Source of the DNA: Hellea sp.
GTDB lineage: Bacteria > Pseudomonadota > Alphaproteobacteria > Caulobacterales > Maricaulaceae
Direction: 5' to 3'
Length of the DNA stretch: 50,191 bases
Assembly: GCA_020628425.1 (NCBI GenBank)
Contig: JAHDEZ010000016.1
Span: forward strand, 1 to 50,191
The notes beneath the pieces are model-generated. The model saw nothing but the letters and a program-made list of their open reading frames with translations. It was not told the origin of the DNA and searched no databases. Position numbers and translations under genes: made by a program. Of this stretch, positions 16,353 to 24,733 are shown piece after piece (within the stretch, counting starts at the first letter, position 1; each line of letters opens with the position of its first letter).

Positions 16353-18068
16353 CTACTCCCAGTAAAAATAGTCGTTGGTGCAAGGGCCTGTGATCTCAAA
16401 TTGAGGGACCATGACCGGCTCTCCCCCAATAGGCATATAGCTGATGGTCTTAGTCGCCTCACCGTCTTGCACCTCCAAGACTAACGGCACGGTCGTATCG
16501 CCGCCGCCGCCGGAAACCTTGGCCAGAAATTGTTGTCCGTTCTTAAGGCCTGCCTTGGCCGCATTATGATCCGCGCTGACGCCGGACACAATCCCGGTGG
16601 ATAAAGTCGCTTCCGGGTCGAAGCCCACATCATAGCCGTAAACCGGTGCCTCGGTTAGCGTCGCACAATCCGGAAACAGATTGGGGCGAATCTGAAGAGT
16701 TTCGCCTTTGATATAATAGCGCTCAATATCCTCTATTCTATGGCGTTTGTGGCTGAACTGTTTGGCAATATAGTCCGCCGTCAAGACAGGGCGATCTTCG
16801 CCCGACTGTTCGGCGTGCGCATGCATATCCTGTAATACGCTCATGACGGACACGGAACCTTTGGTGAAATATTGCGTTTCCGCCTCCCAGTTCATGGCAA
16901 TCAAAAAGCCGCGCCAATAAGGTTGACGCTCATGTTCAAAATCCTGCCAGAATAGCTCGTCAATAGCCTTACCCGTGGCATTGCGGGCCGGGGACATGTG
17001 GTAATCGCGCAAATATTGATTGGTGAATTTGACCAGATCTTTACGGTCCCAATACCCCCCATCGATCATGACCTGAGCGGCAACAAAATCCGTAAAGCCT
17101 TCGGAAAACCAGAATATACTGGGCGGGCATTTTTCTTCATCATCTGTGCACCGAGGTCTGTCTCCAAGCTCACCCGTAATCCAATGATGATTAATCTCGT
17201 GAGCCAAGAAAACGGTGAGAAACTCCAGATCCATCCCCGGTGTCGCCGCGGCTACAAAACTGTTATATCGCCCTGTCCCGGTAAAGGAATTGTGTTCCTT
17301 CCGGGGCGGCGTGCCTAGAAGTGAAACATGGTAATCTGGGGTTTCAGTTTGCCAGAGCTCATTGATTTGTTTGAAGATAACCTTGATGCGCGTGTTGAAT
17401 TCTTCAGGGCTGAAATCATGCTGGCCGGACTTTAAAATGCTTAGCCCTCCATCTTCGACAATATTGTCTGAGGGGGCTGCAGCAAGAACCTGAGTAGCAA
17501 TATGACCTGCATAAATTTTTTCATCCGGCAAAGTGTCAATGATTGCCCAATCGGGGGGTAGATTTTTCCAATCAAACGAAATGCTGAATTTACTTTCCAA
17601 ATCTCCTCTATAAGGACGAGCCAGACCGTGCGTTCCAATAATATGAATAAGATCATCGTTGAGTACCGGCGTGTAAAAGTATTCGATATCGCTGGCAGCA
17701 TCGCGCATATCTTCGGCTGACAATTCATAGGTTACGGTAATGTCTGCACCCGGAGTGTGTTCAACATCTAGGTCTCGCTGGTAAATATCATCCGGCAGAA
17801 CGACGCCGTCACCTGCAACCGTCAGCTTTCGGAACCGTTCATTGCTATATTCAACATTGGCCCAGCGGCCCCCTATGCGCAGCTGTGTGTCGCCGTCCGC
17901 CTCACCTTTAAACTTCAACACGACTTTGAGACGGTTAGGTTCAATTTTTGGAAATATAGGCGTCAATTCATATTGGATATCAGCTGGTATTTTCGGAGGA
18001 ACTTCCGCGTCACTGCCACAAGAACTCAGCATTAGCGCCAATCCCAATGTCCATTTTCCCACATGCAT
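16353..18068 (-). CDS. M61-like metallopeptidase lipoprotein with PDZ-like C-terminus, copy B
   Basis: 571 residues from ATG 18068, chosen because GGGAGG lies 5-6 nt upstream and a lipoprotein signal (LMLSSC, Cys17) follows at once; the frame is open to 18107. Core residues HEINH at 290-294 and W-F-S-E at 320-323 match copy A, as do DFFYYP/EYFYTP, LKSGQHDFSPEEF and the YLRDYHMSPARNATG region. The C-terminus repeats the PDZ-like GIVSGVSADHNAAKAGLKNGQQF. Divergence between the copies is much greater than between the two cupin copies, so this duplication is older. The 70-bp gap to copy A suggests one transcript. Confidence 0.7.
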   Translation of the reverse strand: MHVGKWTLGLALMLSSCGSDAEVPPKIPADIQYELTPIFPKIEPNRLKVVLKFKGEADGDTQLRIGGRWANVEYSNERFRKLTVAGDGVVLPDDIYQRDLDVEHTPGADITVTYELSAEDMRDAASDIEYFYTPVLNDDLIHIIGTHGLARPYRGDLESKFSISFDWKNLPPDWAIIDTLPDEKIYAGHIATQVLAAAPSDNIVEDGGLSILKSGQHDFSPEEFNTRIKVIFKQINELWQTETPDYHVSLLGTPPRKEHNSFTGTGRYNSFVAAATPGMDLEFLTVFLAHEINHHWITGELGDRPRCTDDEEKCPPSIFWFSEGFTDFVAAQVMIDGGYWDRKDLVKFTNQYLRDYHMSPARNATGKAIDELFWQDFEHERQPYWRGFLIAMNWEAETQYFTKGSVSVMSVLQDMHAHAEQSGEDRPVLTADYIAKQFSHKRHRIEDIERYYIKGETLQIRPNLFPDCATLTEAPVYGYDVGFDPEATLSTGIVSGVSADHNAAKAGLKNGQQFLAKVSGGGGDTTVPLVLEVQDGEATKTISYMPIGGEPVMVPQFEITGPCTNDYFYWE

Positions 18069-18174
18069 GATGGCCTCCCTCATTTTCGGGATAAAATGGG
18101 AAATCAATCGTCCGGCGTAAAGTTACAAAGCGTCAAGCCTATGGACATTGAAGACATCGTTGTTATGCTATCAC

Positions 18175-18735
18175 ATGTTTAGAGTTTTGTGGGTGAGTCT
18201 GATATTTGTTTTAGGTGGCTGTCAAAGCGCGCCGCCTGGTGCTCCTTCCTCTAAGACTTCATCGTCCATTGATAGTAGGAATTCCGTCTCTAACCCGGAA
18301 CAACCCACCGCAAGCTATCCTACAAAAATAGACAGATTAGAGACTTTGAGAACCCAAAAAGCCAAATGGCAAGCTCTGAATATTTCGGACTATGAGCTTA
18401 TGATCAGCCAGACCTGCTTTTGTTTGTATGGTCCATATTACGGACCTAACAAAGTTTCTGTTCGAAATGATGAGACAAAGACCGTTCGCTATTACGGCGA
18501 AGTCCGGGACGGCTTTCAACCTGGTGACCGTCTCGATCCGGATGATAGCGTCAGCCTGAATATTGAGGACATGTTCAATCATGTGGAGCGGCGCATCATC
18601 AATGCAACCGAAAATGCGTTGCTGGAAATTGACTATCATCCGGAATACGGGTTTCCGGTTCGGATGAACTATGATCATCCAGATTTAGTCGACGAAGAAA
18701 ATGAGATCAGAATTGCGGATTTCAAAACGCGCTGA
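18175..18735 (+). CDS. DUF6174 lipoprotein
   Basis: 186 residues from ATG 18175 (a TTG at 18148 is open in frame but the lipoprotein signal begins at MFRVLWVSLIFVLGGC). A Ser/Pro-rich spacer leads to a DUF6174 domain: KWQALNISDYELMISQTCFC, a central VSVRNDETKTVRYYGE, DSVSLNIEDMFNHVER and LEIDYHPEYGFPVRMNYD. Periplasmic-side lipoprotein of unknown role. Divergent from the M61-like genes with a 106-bp shared control region, and its stop touches that of the convergent mutM. It shares the YHP-[ED]-[FY]-G-[HF]-P-V motif with the lipoprotein at 13692. Confidence 0.7.
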   Translation: MFRVLWVSLIFVLGGCQSAPPGAPSSKTSSSIDSRNSVSNPEQPTASYPTKIDRLETLRTQKAKWQALNISDYELMISQTCFCLYGPYYGPNKVSVRNDETKTVRYYGEVRDGFQPGDRLDPDDSVSLNIEDMFNHVERRIINATENALLEIDYHPEYGFPVRMNYDHPDLVDEENEIRIADFKTR

Positions 18736-19572
18736 TCACCCCTGGCAGGCCCCGCAATAAAACGTGCTGCGTCCCGACTGCACCAGGCGTTTAATGGGGG
18801 CGGCGCAATCCTTACACGGCTCCCCTTCCCGCCCGTAAACGTCAAAACTGTGCTGAAAATAGCCGAGCCCGCCTTCGGTATTGGCGAAGTCACGCAGGGA
18901 ACTGCCGCCAGCCTCGATAGCTTCGGCAATGACGTCCTTGATGTGGCGCGTCAGAACCTCGGTCTCAGCCACTTTTAGACGGCCCGCCATACGGCGCGGT
19001 GAGATTTTCGCCCGGTATAAAGCCTCACACACATAGATATTCCCGAGCCCGGCAATGACGCGCTGATCCAAAAGCGCCGATTTGATATTAGCCTTTTTAC
19101 CCCTAAGGCTTTGGCGTAGTGAAGGCCCGGAAAGTCCATTGGATAAGGGCTCCGGGCCCAGCTCATCAATACGTGACGGCGCACCAACCGGGATGAGCTC
19201 CATAAAGCCAAAGCGGCGCACATCATTATAGGTGACGCGGGAGCCGCTGCTCATCTCAAATACCACATGGTCATGTTTGGGAATAGTATCGTGCGTATGG
19301 GTAAAAGCACCCGGCGTCATATCATCAATCGTAAAACGTCCGCTCATCCCCAGATGCAAGAACAAACGCTCGCCAGAGGACAACTCAGCGATCATGAACT
19401 TGGCCCGCCGCCCCAGACGCAACAGAGTCTGTCCCTGAACACGCGGGATAAAATCAGGTTCAAATGGAAAGCGCAAATCCGGTCTGTTGAGGGTCACTCT
19501 GTCAAAGACATAGCCTTCCATCACTGGCGCTAAGCCACGACGGACAGTTTCGACTTCAGGAAGTTCAGGCAT
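18736..19572 (-). CDS. mutM: Formamidopyrimidine-DNA glycosylase (Fpg/MutM)
   Basis: 278 residues. Removes 8-oxoguanine and ring-opened purines from DNA and nicks the abasic site. The mature N-terminus PELPEVETVRRGL supplies the catalytic Pro and Glu; the helix-two-turn-helix (LLDQRVIAGLGNIYVCEAL) and the C-terminal zinc finger CKDC...FYCGAC are intact. Full length. In many Alphaproteobacteria mutM is next to ECH-rpsT on one side and ubiE on the other; only the ubiE side is conserved here, with a repeat element between. Confidence 0.96.
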   Translation of the reverse strand: MPELPEVETVRRGLAPVMEGYVFDRVTLNRPDLRFPFEPDFIPRVQGQTLLRLGRRAKFMIAELSSGERLFLHLGMSGRFTIDDMTPGAFTHTHDTIPKHDHVVFEMSSGSRVTYNDVRRFGFMELIPVGAPSRIDELGPEPLSNGLSGPSLRQSLRGKKANIKSALLDQRVIAGLGNIYVCEALYRAKISPRRMAGRLKVAETEVLTRHIKDVIAEAIEAGGSSLRDFANTEGGLGYFQHSFDVYGREGEPCKDCAAPIKRLVQSGRSTFYCGACQG

Positions 19573-19636
19573 TAGATTTGTGCGGATTGAGAGGAATCAT
19601 GGTGTGACTATACATAGGTCCGCACACTAAACCAGT

Positions 19637-19699
19637 CCCACGCCCCCGCCCAGCCACCCGATATTTTGGATAATAGGGGTGGATGGGCGGGGGTGTGGG
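19637..19699. repeat. Large imperfect inverted repeat between mutM and ubiE
   Basis: Arms of 23 nt (19637-19659 and 19677-19699) pair with only two mismatches around a 17-nt loop. The arms are very GC-rich compared with the flanks. It lies 65 nt beyond the mutM start and begins the 19.64-19.85 kb structured region that fills most of the 297-bp gap before ubiE. It is not followed by a T tract, so it does not look like a terminator. Confidence 0.7.
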
Positions 19700-19710
19700 C
19701 CGGAGATGCA

Positions 19711-19847
19711 GCGCGGACTAGTTCTGCCGCAGGTAACGTCTTTCAATCCGCGCCCAAAAAAACTTCCCTCCCCCTGGTGGGGAGGGGTTAGGGGTGGGGG
19801 GTGCGCGGCTCTTATGCTGCGACCAAGTAATGTATTTCCATCCGCGC
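19711..19847. repeat. Paired palindromic-ended repeat units flanking a hairpin
   Basis: Two related units, 19711-19753 and 19803-19847, each start GCGCGG and end CCGCGC, and share a direct repeat of the form GTAA(c/t)GT(c/a)TTTC(a/c)ATCCGCGCC. Between them sits a perfect 8-bp hairpin, CCCTCCCC (19766-19773) with GGGGAGGG (19779-19786). The arrangement resembles a REP/BIME-like or MITE-like intergenic element. The reverse-strand translation PPLTPPHQGEG is typical of such repeats rather than of a protein. Confidence 0.6.
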
Positions 19848-19853
19848 CAATAA

Positions 19854-19871
19854 ATGCGATTAAAATCGCAT
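19854..19871 (+). promoter_or_regulatory. Hairpin covering the ubiE start codon
   Basis: ATGCGAT-TAAA-ATCGCAT is a perfect 7-bp stem with a 4-nt loop; the A and T of the ubiE ATG (19870-19872) are its last two bases. No Shine-Dalgarno sequence is visible upstream, so initiation may depend on opening this stem. A chance palindrome cannot be excluded. Confidence 0.4.
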
Positions 19872-20634
19872 GACCAATAAAACCATCGACTTTGGATATG
19901 ATGACGTCCCTGAGGATCAGAAACAGGGCAAGGTGCGTGAGGTCTTTGACTCGGTCGCCTCCAATTATGATCTGATGAACGATGCCATGAGCCTGGGTAT
20001 ACACCGGCTCTGGAAGGATATGACCATCACCAAGGTCAACCCGCAGCCCGGAGAACTGCTTATTGATGTAGCCGGCGGCACAGGCGATCTGGCCCGGCGT
20101 TTTATCAAAAAGGCCGAGGGCGTCCGTGAACGGCGCGGCGGCAAGCCGGCCCGCGCCATTATTTGCGATATCAACGCCGAAATGCTGTTGGCCGGTATTG
20201 ATGAAACAAAAGACGCCGGACTGGATATGAAACGGGTCTGCGGCAATGCGGAAGTCTTGCCCTTTCCGGATAAGTATTGTGATGCGGTGACCATTGCTTT
20301 TGGCATTCGAAACGTCACGCACAGAGATAAAGCTCTGTCCGAGTTTTACCGTATTCTAAAACCCGGCGGGCGGTTGGCCGTGTTAGAATTTTCCACCCCG
20401 CCCGAAAAATTCTTGCGCACCATCTATGATGCCTATTCCTTTAGCGTGATCCCGAAACTGGGCGAGTGGTTTGCTGGGGATGGTGAGAGCTATCAATATT
20501 TAATAGAGAGCATTCGCCGCTTCCCGAAACAGGACGCTTTCGCCGATATGGTTAGAGAGGCCGGCTTCTCCCGCGTCAGCTGGCAGGACTATTCGGGCGG
20601 CATTGCCTGTCTGCATTTTGGCTGGAAGGTTTAA
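19870..20634 (+). CDS. ubiE: Demethylmenaquinone/2-polyprenyl-benzoquinol C-methyltransferase
   Basis: 254 residues. SAM-dependent C-methylation in ubiquinone synthesis (and menaquinone if made). The N-terminus VFDSVASNYDLMNDAMSLGIHRLWK, SAM motif LLIDVAGGTGDLARR, the NAEVLPFPD / AFGIRNVTHRDKAL stretch and the C-terminal YQYLIESIRRFPKQDAFADMV are diagnostic for the UbiE/COQ5 family. The usual partner ubiB does not follow; instead the gene overlaps a convergent membrane-protein gene by 4 nt. A repeat element and start-codon hairpin lie directly upstream. Confidence 0.95.
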   Translation: MTNKTIDFGYDDVPEDQKQGKVREVFDSVASNYDLMNDAMSLGIHRLWKDMTITKVNPQPGELLIDVAGGTGDLARRFIKKAEGVRERRGGKPARAIICDINAEMLLAGIDETKDAGLDMKRVCGNAEVLPFPDKYCDAVTIAFGIRNVTHRDKALSEFYRILKPGGRLAVLEFSTPPEKFLRTIYDAYSFSVIPKLGEWFAGDGESYQYLIESIRRFPKQDAFADMVREAGFSRVSWQDYSGGIACLHFGWKV

Positions 20635-21179
20635 TCCGTATTAAATGCGAGAATGCGTCCGCGCTGTCGGCGAATGGTCCAGAGCACATAAGCCAGACCC
20701 ACAACCACGCCGATGAGCCCGCCCAGATAAGAATGATTATGCATATTGCCCGCTGTTGCAAAACGCACGGGATCACTGACATTTCTTCCGGTCATCCATA
20801 TGGGCAAATGCTCATCTGAGAATAAGACCAAACCATAGAGCAGAGCCCCCAGCCCAACCAACAAAGTCAAAACCAGAATGATGAGACTGGTCCTGATAAA
20901 TAAGACCCGCATCTCGGCAGCACTTGGCGCAAAAATCGTCGCAATGCCAATTGGAATGGCCACGAACAACCCCATCCACCAAGTCGCCAAAATACCAATT
21001 AAACTGGCACCTAACCGGTTCTGGAGGTTTTCAGAAAATCCGAATTGCAGGAATTTGAACTCGTGAAAATATCCGGGCGAGACGGAATAGGAAATCTGAT
21101 TATGAACTGCCCCGTAAAGTGAGGCGAGAAAGACAGCCAATAAAAGAAGAAGCGGAAAGCTTTTGATTTTATCTTTCAT
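20631..21179 (-). CDS. Uncharacterised four-helix membrane protein
   Basis: 182 residues: an N-terminal hydrophobic segment, a periplasmic stretch with SYSVSPGYFHEFKFLQFGF, and three further helices, ending in a basic tail RRQRGR. AGGGGC precedes the start. The YFHEFKFLQFG motif is one I recall from unnamed membrane proteins in several phyla, but no function is known to me. It lies 19 nt after the gene at 21199-21915 and probably shares its transcript. Confidence 0.7.
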   Translation of the reverse strand: MKDKIKSFPLLLLLAVFLASLYGAVHNQISYSVSPGYFHEFKFLQFGFSENLQNRLGASLIGILATWWMGLFVAIPIGIATIFAPSAAEMRVLFIRTSLIILVLTLLVGLGALLYGLVLFSDEHLPIWMTGRNVSDPVRFATAGNMHNHSYLGGLIGVVVGLAYVLWTIRRQRGRILAFNTD

Positions 21180-21198
21180 GGTTTTGCCCCTGAGATTT

Positions 21199-21915
21199 TC
21201 ATGATGCCGCTATCTGGGCTAATTTTTCCATCCGCAATCGATAGGGCCTTATGGTATCCTCGGGTAGAGGCTCAGCCCGTTTTTGGTAGATGTCCGGCAA
21301 TTTTTTTTCGAACCAGTCATTATTGTTTTGCAAAAATGTCAGCGCCTCTACGTGTCGGTCTTGTAAGATATAAAAATCGGTCACAATAAGACAATCCCGG
21401 CTCTCAAATCTCTGTTTCGGTGTCTGCATAAGTTTTGCGATAGCGCGCTCATCAAACCCCTGAAATGCGGTGAAGTGTTGCTCCAAATGGCGCCGAACAT
21501 TTGCGACGATGACAGATCCAATTTTTGTATGATTATCTTCTGTCATTTCATAAGCCCCGGACTTAATATACCGATCATCAAAATCTTCAATCTTTTGATA
21601 TGGCGACGTCCATAATGGCGACTTATAATATTTCAGACCATAATAATCCCGTTCCCATTCCCGATAAGCCTTGGAAAAAATAGCCGGCCGCAGATCAAAT
21701 CTGGTATCGTTTTGTCGTGTGTTAAAGCGGGACTGATCCCAGCCAATTTCAAATTCAAATTTGTCGTTCCGAATACGAAGGGCTCTCAGAGATTTCACAT
21801 ATTCCGCATCGAGATCAGACAGAGCCGGCCAGATCTCATGGGTGAACAATTCATGCAATCGGTCGGTCGGCAATTTCAGCTGGAAATCAGATGGTTTTCG
21901 CTTCTTGAAAAACAT
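21199..21915 (-). CDS. Uncharacterised soluble protein
   Basis: About 238 residues from ATG 21915; the frame is open far upstream (to 22242), but that extension is the out-of-frame shadow of the next gene. It begins MFFKKRKPSDFQLKLP and includes IGWDQSRFNTRQNDTRFDLRPAIFSKAYREWERDYYG and a C-terminal helical region. No signal peptide or membrane helix. The layout, a short strand-rich part around residues 40-80 and a helical C-terminus, recalls DUF4304-type proteins, but I cannot confirm it. No clear ribosome site. Confidence 0.6.
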   Translation of the reverse strand: MFFKKRKPSDFQLKLPTDRLHELFTHEIWPALSDLDAEYVKSLRALRIRNDKFEFEIGWDQSRFNTRQNDTRFDLRPAIFSKAYREWERDYYGLKYYKSPLWTSPYQKIEDFDDRYIKSGAYEMTEDNHTKIGSVIVANVRRHLEQHFTAFQGFDERAIAKLMQTPKQRFESRDCLIVTDFYILQDRHVEALTFLQNNNDWFEKKLPDIYQKRAEPLPEDTIRPYRLRMEKLAQIAAS

Positions 21916-21970
21916 AGTGCGAACATAACCGAAGCCGGCACCCGCACAACATAAAAACCTGAGGTTAGCC

Positions 21971-22318
21971 TTACCGGCGATTCCGGTTTTTTCGAGCCGC
22001 ATATTTTGCGTCGCGGCGCGCTTTTTGCGCACGCTTAAGCTCTTCATCTGCCTTTTTGCGAGCTTCTTCAGCCAGAGCCGCTTTGCGATCGGCCTCAATC
22101 CGTTCGGCTTCAAGGCGTTCAGCTTCAACCTTTTTTTCTTCCGCACGCTTGGCATCACGTTCTTCGCGGCGCTTATTGCGCTCAGCGCGCTCCGCCAGTT
22201 TTTTCTCAAGCTCCTCTGGGGTCGGTTTTTTCTTTTTCGCACGCTCCAACATGGCGAGTTTCGCCTCTTTTTGTGCTTTTAACCGGTCGTTGAAATTATG
22301 GCCTGAGAAGCCTGACAT
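21971..22318 (-). CDS. DUF6481 family coiled-coil protein
   Basis: 115 residues, almost entirely charged helix (Lys/Glu/Arg/Ala heptads), starting MSGFSGHNFNDRLKAQKEAK and ending KARRDAKYAARKNRNRR. This N- and C-terminal pattern fits DUF6481, a small alphaproteobacterial family of unknown function, often found next to cold-shock protein genes; none is here. Composition makes similarity searches noisy, so the family call rests on the two termini. Confidence 0.75.
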   Translation of the reverse strand: MSGFSGHNFNDRLKAQKEAKLAMLERAKKKKPTPEELEKKLAERAERNKRREERDAKRAEEKKVEAERLEAERIEADRKAALAEEARKKADEELKRAQKARRDAKYAARKNRNRR

Positions 22319-22415
22319 GCGTTACCTCTTGTCTGGATTTGGGTTTGGGTCGCGCCTTTAAGCATAATTCGGTCTGACTTTGAAGGGGCGAGCCAAGATT
22401 TTTTACATTTATTCT

Positions 22416-24521
22416 TTAGAATTTACCACTCACGGAAAACCTTGCGTTAATCGGCGCACCAACAGTGACCTGATGGGTACTGTGGGCATTGGGGAAATAA
22501 AGTGAATCCGTTAGATTTTCGATATTGATCTGTATCCGCAAATCTTCTGATACATCATAAAAAGCCGCGGCATCAAATCGGGTATAGGCGGGCAATACCG
22601 CATTATTGCCGTTATTGATAAAGCTTTCGCTTTGATGGGTCATACCAAGGCCCACACCCAGGTCTTGTGAGAGCTGATAGGAGTTCCAAAAAGAGACCAT
22701 ATGTTCGGGCAGTTCACGGGGGCGATTACCCGTCGGGCCAAAACGATCAACCACTTCACCGTCTAGATAGCTATACCCCCCGGAGACAAACCAGTCATCC
22801 GTGAGCTGACCTTGGAATTGCACTTCAAAACCCTGGGTCTGACTGTCAATGATATCCAAAGTGGACGGATCATTATCCGCCGTTTGTGGTGAGCTTTGTT
22901 CGATTTCAAACAGGGCCGCCGTCAGGCTTAGATCATTGGAAATATCCCATTTCAGCCCCGCCTCCATATTCGTGTAAGTATCCGGATCAAGCGCGTCATT
23001 GCTGCCATTGATATTAGCGAACTGCTCACCGCTACGCGGCAGGAATGTTTCGCTGTAGCTGGCATAAATAGAGATGTTTTCCTGTGGCTTGAAAATGGCC
23101 CCCAGACGCGGTGAAATTTCCTCGTCCTTGCGGGTACGGATATCCCCGGCCACCACATTGTTGACCGCAATATCAAAACTGTCGAAGCGGGCACCGAGCA
23201 CGATATTGAACATATCTCCCAACTCTATTTCGTCCTGAATATAGGCGGAGACAACATCAAGACCGACTCTTGTATCATCATTGATATCAACCGTGAAATC
23301 ATTACGTGTTGAAAGCCCGGCTGCGTTCACGCCGACATTGCCGCTGATGTTCAGAGGTCTAGCGATAGAGAAGATTTCATTGTCGTCCAGCGTTGTGTCC
23401 CAAAACGTGTTGAAGCGGTCCTGGTCGGAATTCGTATTGATATACTCAGCCCCCGCAATAACCGTATGGTGAATGGACCCGGTATTGACCTCACCAATCA
23501 GATTACCGGCCAGTGTAAAGTTCTGACGCTGCGTGGTGTCAACATAACCGTCCAGCGTGACCACATCCGGCGCACCGGCCTGATCATACCCAGATACATA
23601 TAGGTTCTGATACAGCTTGTCATAATCCCCATAAAAAGCGCTGACATTGGCTTTGAATTTTTCAGAGAAAGCGTGTTGCAATTTACCTCGGAATAAGTGC
23701 GCCTGTAACTGCGTCACATTTTCTTCCGGGTCTGCAAAAACAATATCGCTAAACGCTTCAACCGGGCGGCCATCGGTACCCGTCGGAATGCCCCGGTCTA
23801 TAAAGCGCTCATGATCCACATATTCATAAGACAAGTTAAGCGTGGTCGCGCTGCTAAGCTCTTTCTTAAATGTCGGATTTACACCAAAGCGCTCACCGTC
23901 AAAAAAGTCTCGGTGGTTTTTGAGCTGCTCATAAAAGGCATTCACGCGCAAAGCCGAGCTTTCTCCGGTTTCGAAATTACTATCCAGCTGCAGATCAAAA
24001 GCGCCAAACGTGTCTACACCGGCGGCGTAGCTGGTAAAGCTCTCACCAATAACGCCCTTTTTGGTCACTCGGTTTAGAACGCCGCCCGTGCCGCCGCGCC
24101 CAAATAGCAGCGCATTCGGCCCGCGCAGAACTTCGATTTGTTTGAGATTGTAAAGCGGGCGGTAATACTGAACATCATCACGCATTCCGTCGATAAAGAA
24201 ATCGGCCGTGGAACGCACGCCGCGAAAAACAACCGCATCTCTGTGTCCTTCGCCTTGTGAGGTGGTAACCCCAGGCGTGTAGGCAATAATATCGCCGACA
24301 CTGGTGAAGCCCTGAAACTTGATTTGATCAGCCGTAACAATCGACAAGCTTTGCGGTACATCGATAATCGGAGTCGGTGTTTTGAGCGCGTTGACCTCAT
24401 CGGCGTAAAGATAATGTCCTGTGACGATGATCTCGTCATGGTCATCAGCGACGGCGTTGCCAACCGCCCCCATCAGCGCAAAAACACACACTGTTGCGCT
24501 ATATTTTAGTTTGTTTGTCAT
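22416..24521 (-). CDS. TonB-dependent siderophore receptor
   Basis: 701 residues. Outer-membrane receptor for ferric siderophores. A signal peptide (cleaved near NAVADD) precedes the plug domain with DEIIVTG, IDVPQSLSIVTADQI, GRGGTGGVLNRVTKK and YYRPLYNLKQIEVLRGPNALLFG; the beta-barrel follows with the typical DKIYQN..., LGARFDSFDIAV, ISPRLGAIFKPQENISIYASYSETFLPRSGE, and closes with an aromatic C-terminus (ARFSVSGKF). Catecholate-type (Fiu/CirA-like) by overall look. No siderophore synthesis genes are nearby. Two Fur-like boxes lie upstream. Confidence 0.92.
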   Translation of the reverse strand: MTNKLKYSATVCVFALMGAVGNAVADDHDEIIVTGHYLYADEVNALKTPTPIIDVPQSLSIVTADQIKFQGFTSVGDIIAYTPGVTTSQGEGHRDAVVFRGVRSTADFFIDGMRDDVQYYRPLYNLKQIEVLRGPNALLFGRGGTGGVLNRVTKKGVIGESFTSYAAGVDTFGAFDLQLDSNFETGESSALRVNAFYEQLKNHRDFFDGERFGVNPTFKKELSSATTLNLSYEYVDHERFIDRGIPTGTDGRPVEAFSDIVFADPEENVTQLQAHLFRGKLQHAFSEKFKANVSAFYGDYDKLYQNLYVSGYDQAGAPDVVTLDGYVDTTQRQNFTLAGNLIGEVNTGSIHHTVIAGAEYINTNSDQDRFNTFWDTTLDDNEIFSIARPLNISGNVGVNAAGLSTRNDFTVDINDDTRVGLDVVSAYIQDEIELGDMFNIVLGARFDSFDIAVNNVVAGDIRTRKDEEISPRLGAIFKPQENISIYASYSETFLPRSGEQFANINGSNDALDPDTYTNMEAGLKWDISNDLSLTAALFEIEQSSPQTADNDPSTLDIIDSQTQGFEVQFQGQLTDDWFVSGGYSYLDGEVVDRFGPTGNRPRELPEHMVSFWNSYQLSQDLGVGLGMTHQSESFINNGNNAVLPAYTRFDAAAFYDVSEDLRIQINIENLTDSLYFPNAHSTHQVTVGAPINARFSVSGKF

Positions 24522-24532
24522 GCTTTATTGCA

Positions 24533-24547
24533 ACTCATTCTCATTTA
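24533..24547 (-). promoter_or_regulatory. Fur-like box near the siderophore-receptor start
   Basis: On the minus strand, TGAGAAT-G-AGTTGCA (within 24528-24547) resembles the Fur 7-1-7 pattern TGATAAT-n-ATTATCA, with 10 of 14 positions matching. It lies just upstream of the start codon, where repressor binding would block transcription. Weaker than the second box at 24585. Confidence 0.4.
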
Positions 24548-24584
24548 TTTGAGGCCTGTAGCGAGTCTTTGCAGGGGACGCAAG

Positions 24585-24599
24585 TGAGAATTATTCGCA
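24585..24599. promoter_or_regulatory. Fur-like box in the receptor promoter region
   Basis: TGAGAAT-T-ATTCGCA matches the Fur 7-1-7 pattern at 11 of 14 positions and is nearly symmetrical. It lies 64 nt upstream of the receptor start, within the 212-bp gap shared with the divergent rhomboid gene. Iron-responsive repression of the receptor is the natural reading; Irr or RirA could also act at such sites in this class. Confidence 0.5.
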
Positions 24600-24733
24600 A
24601 ATAGAGAGAATCCTTAGAACAGATTGTCGCGGGTAAAAATAAGAGCCTATTGCGAATGCGCGCCAAACACTGTTAAGCCCCGGCATCAAGCCTTCAGGCA
24701 CGCTGCTTACAGGTATATGGGGAAAAGAAACCT

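Noticed and set aside
19627..20322. 231-residue minus-strand frame across the repeat element and ubiE
   Set aside because: Contains the PPHQGEG repeat translation and antisense ubiE; not a gene.
20632..20645. TTAA-N6-TTAA at the end of ubiE, resembling a CtrA site
   Set aside because: The spacer is 6, not 7, and the position between convergent gene ends makes no regulatory sense.
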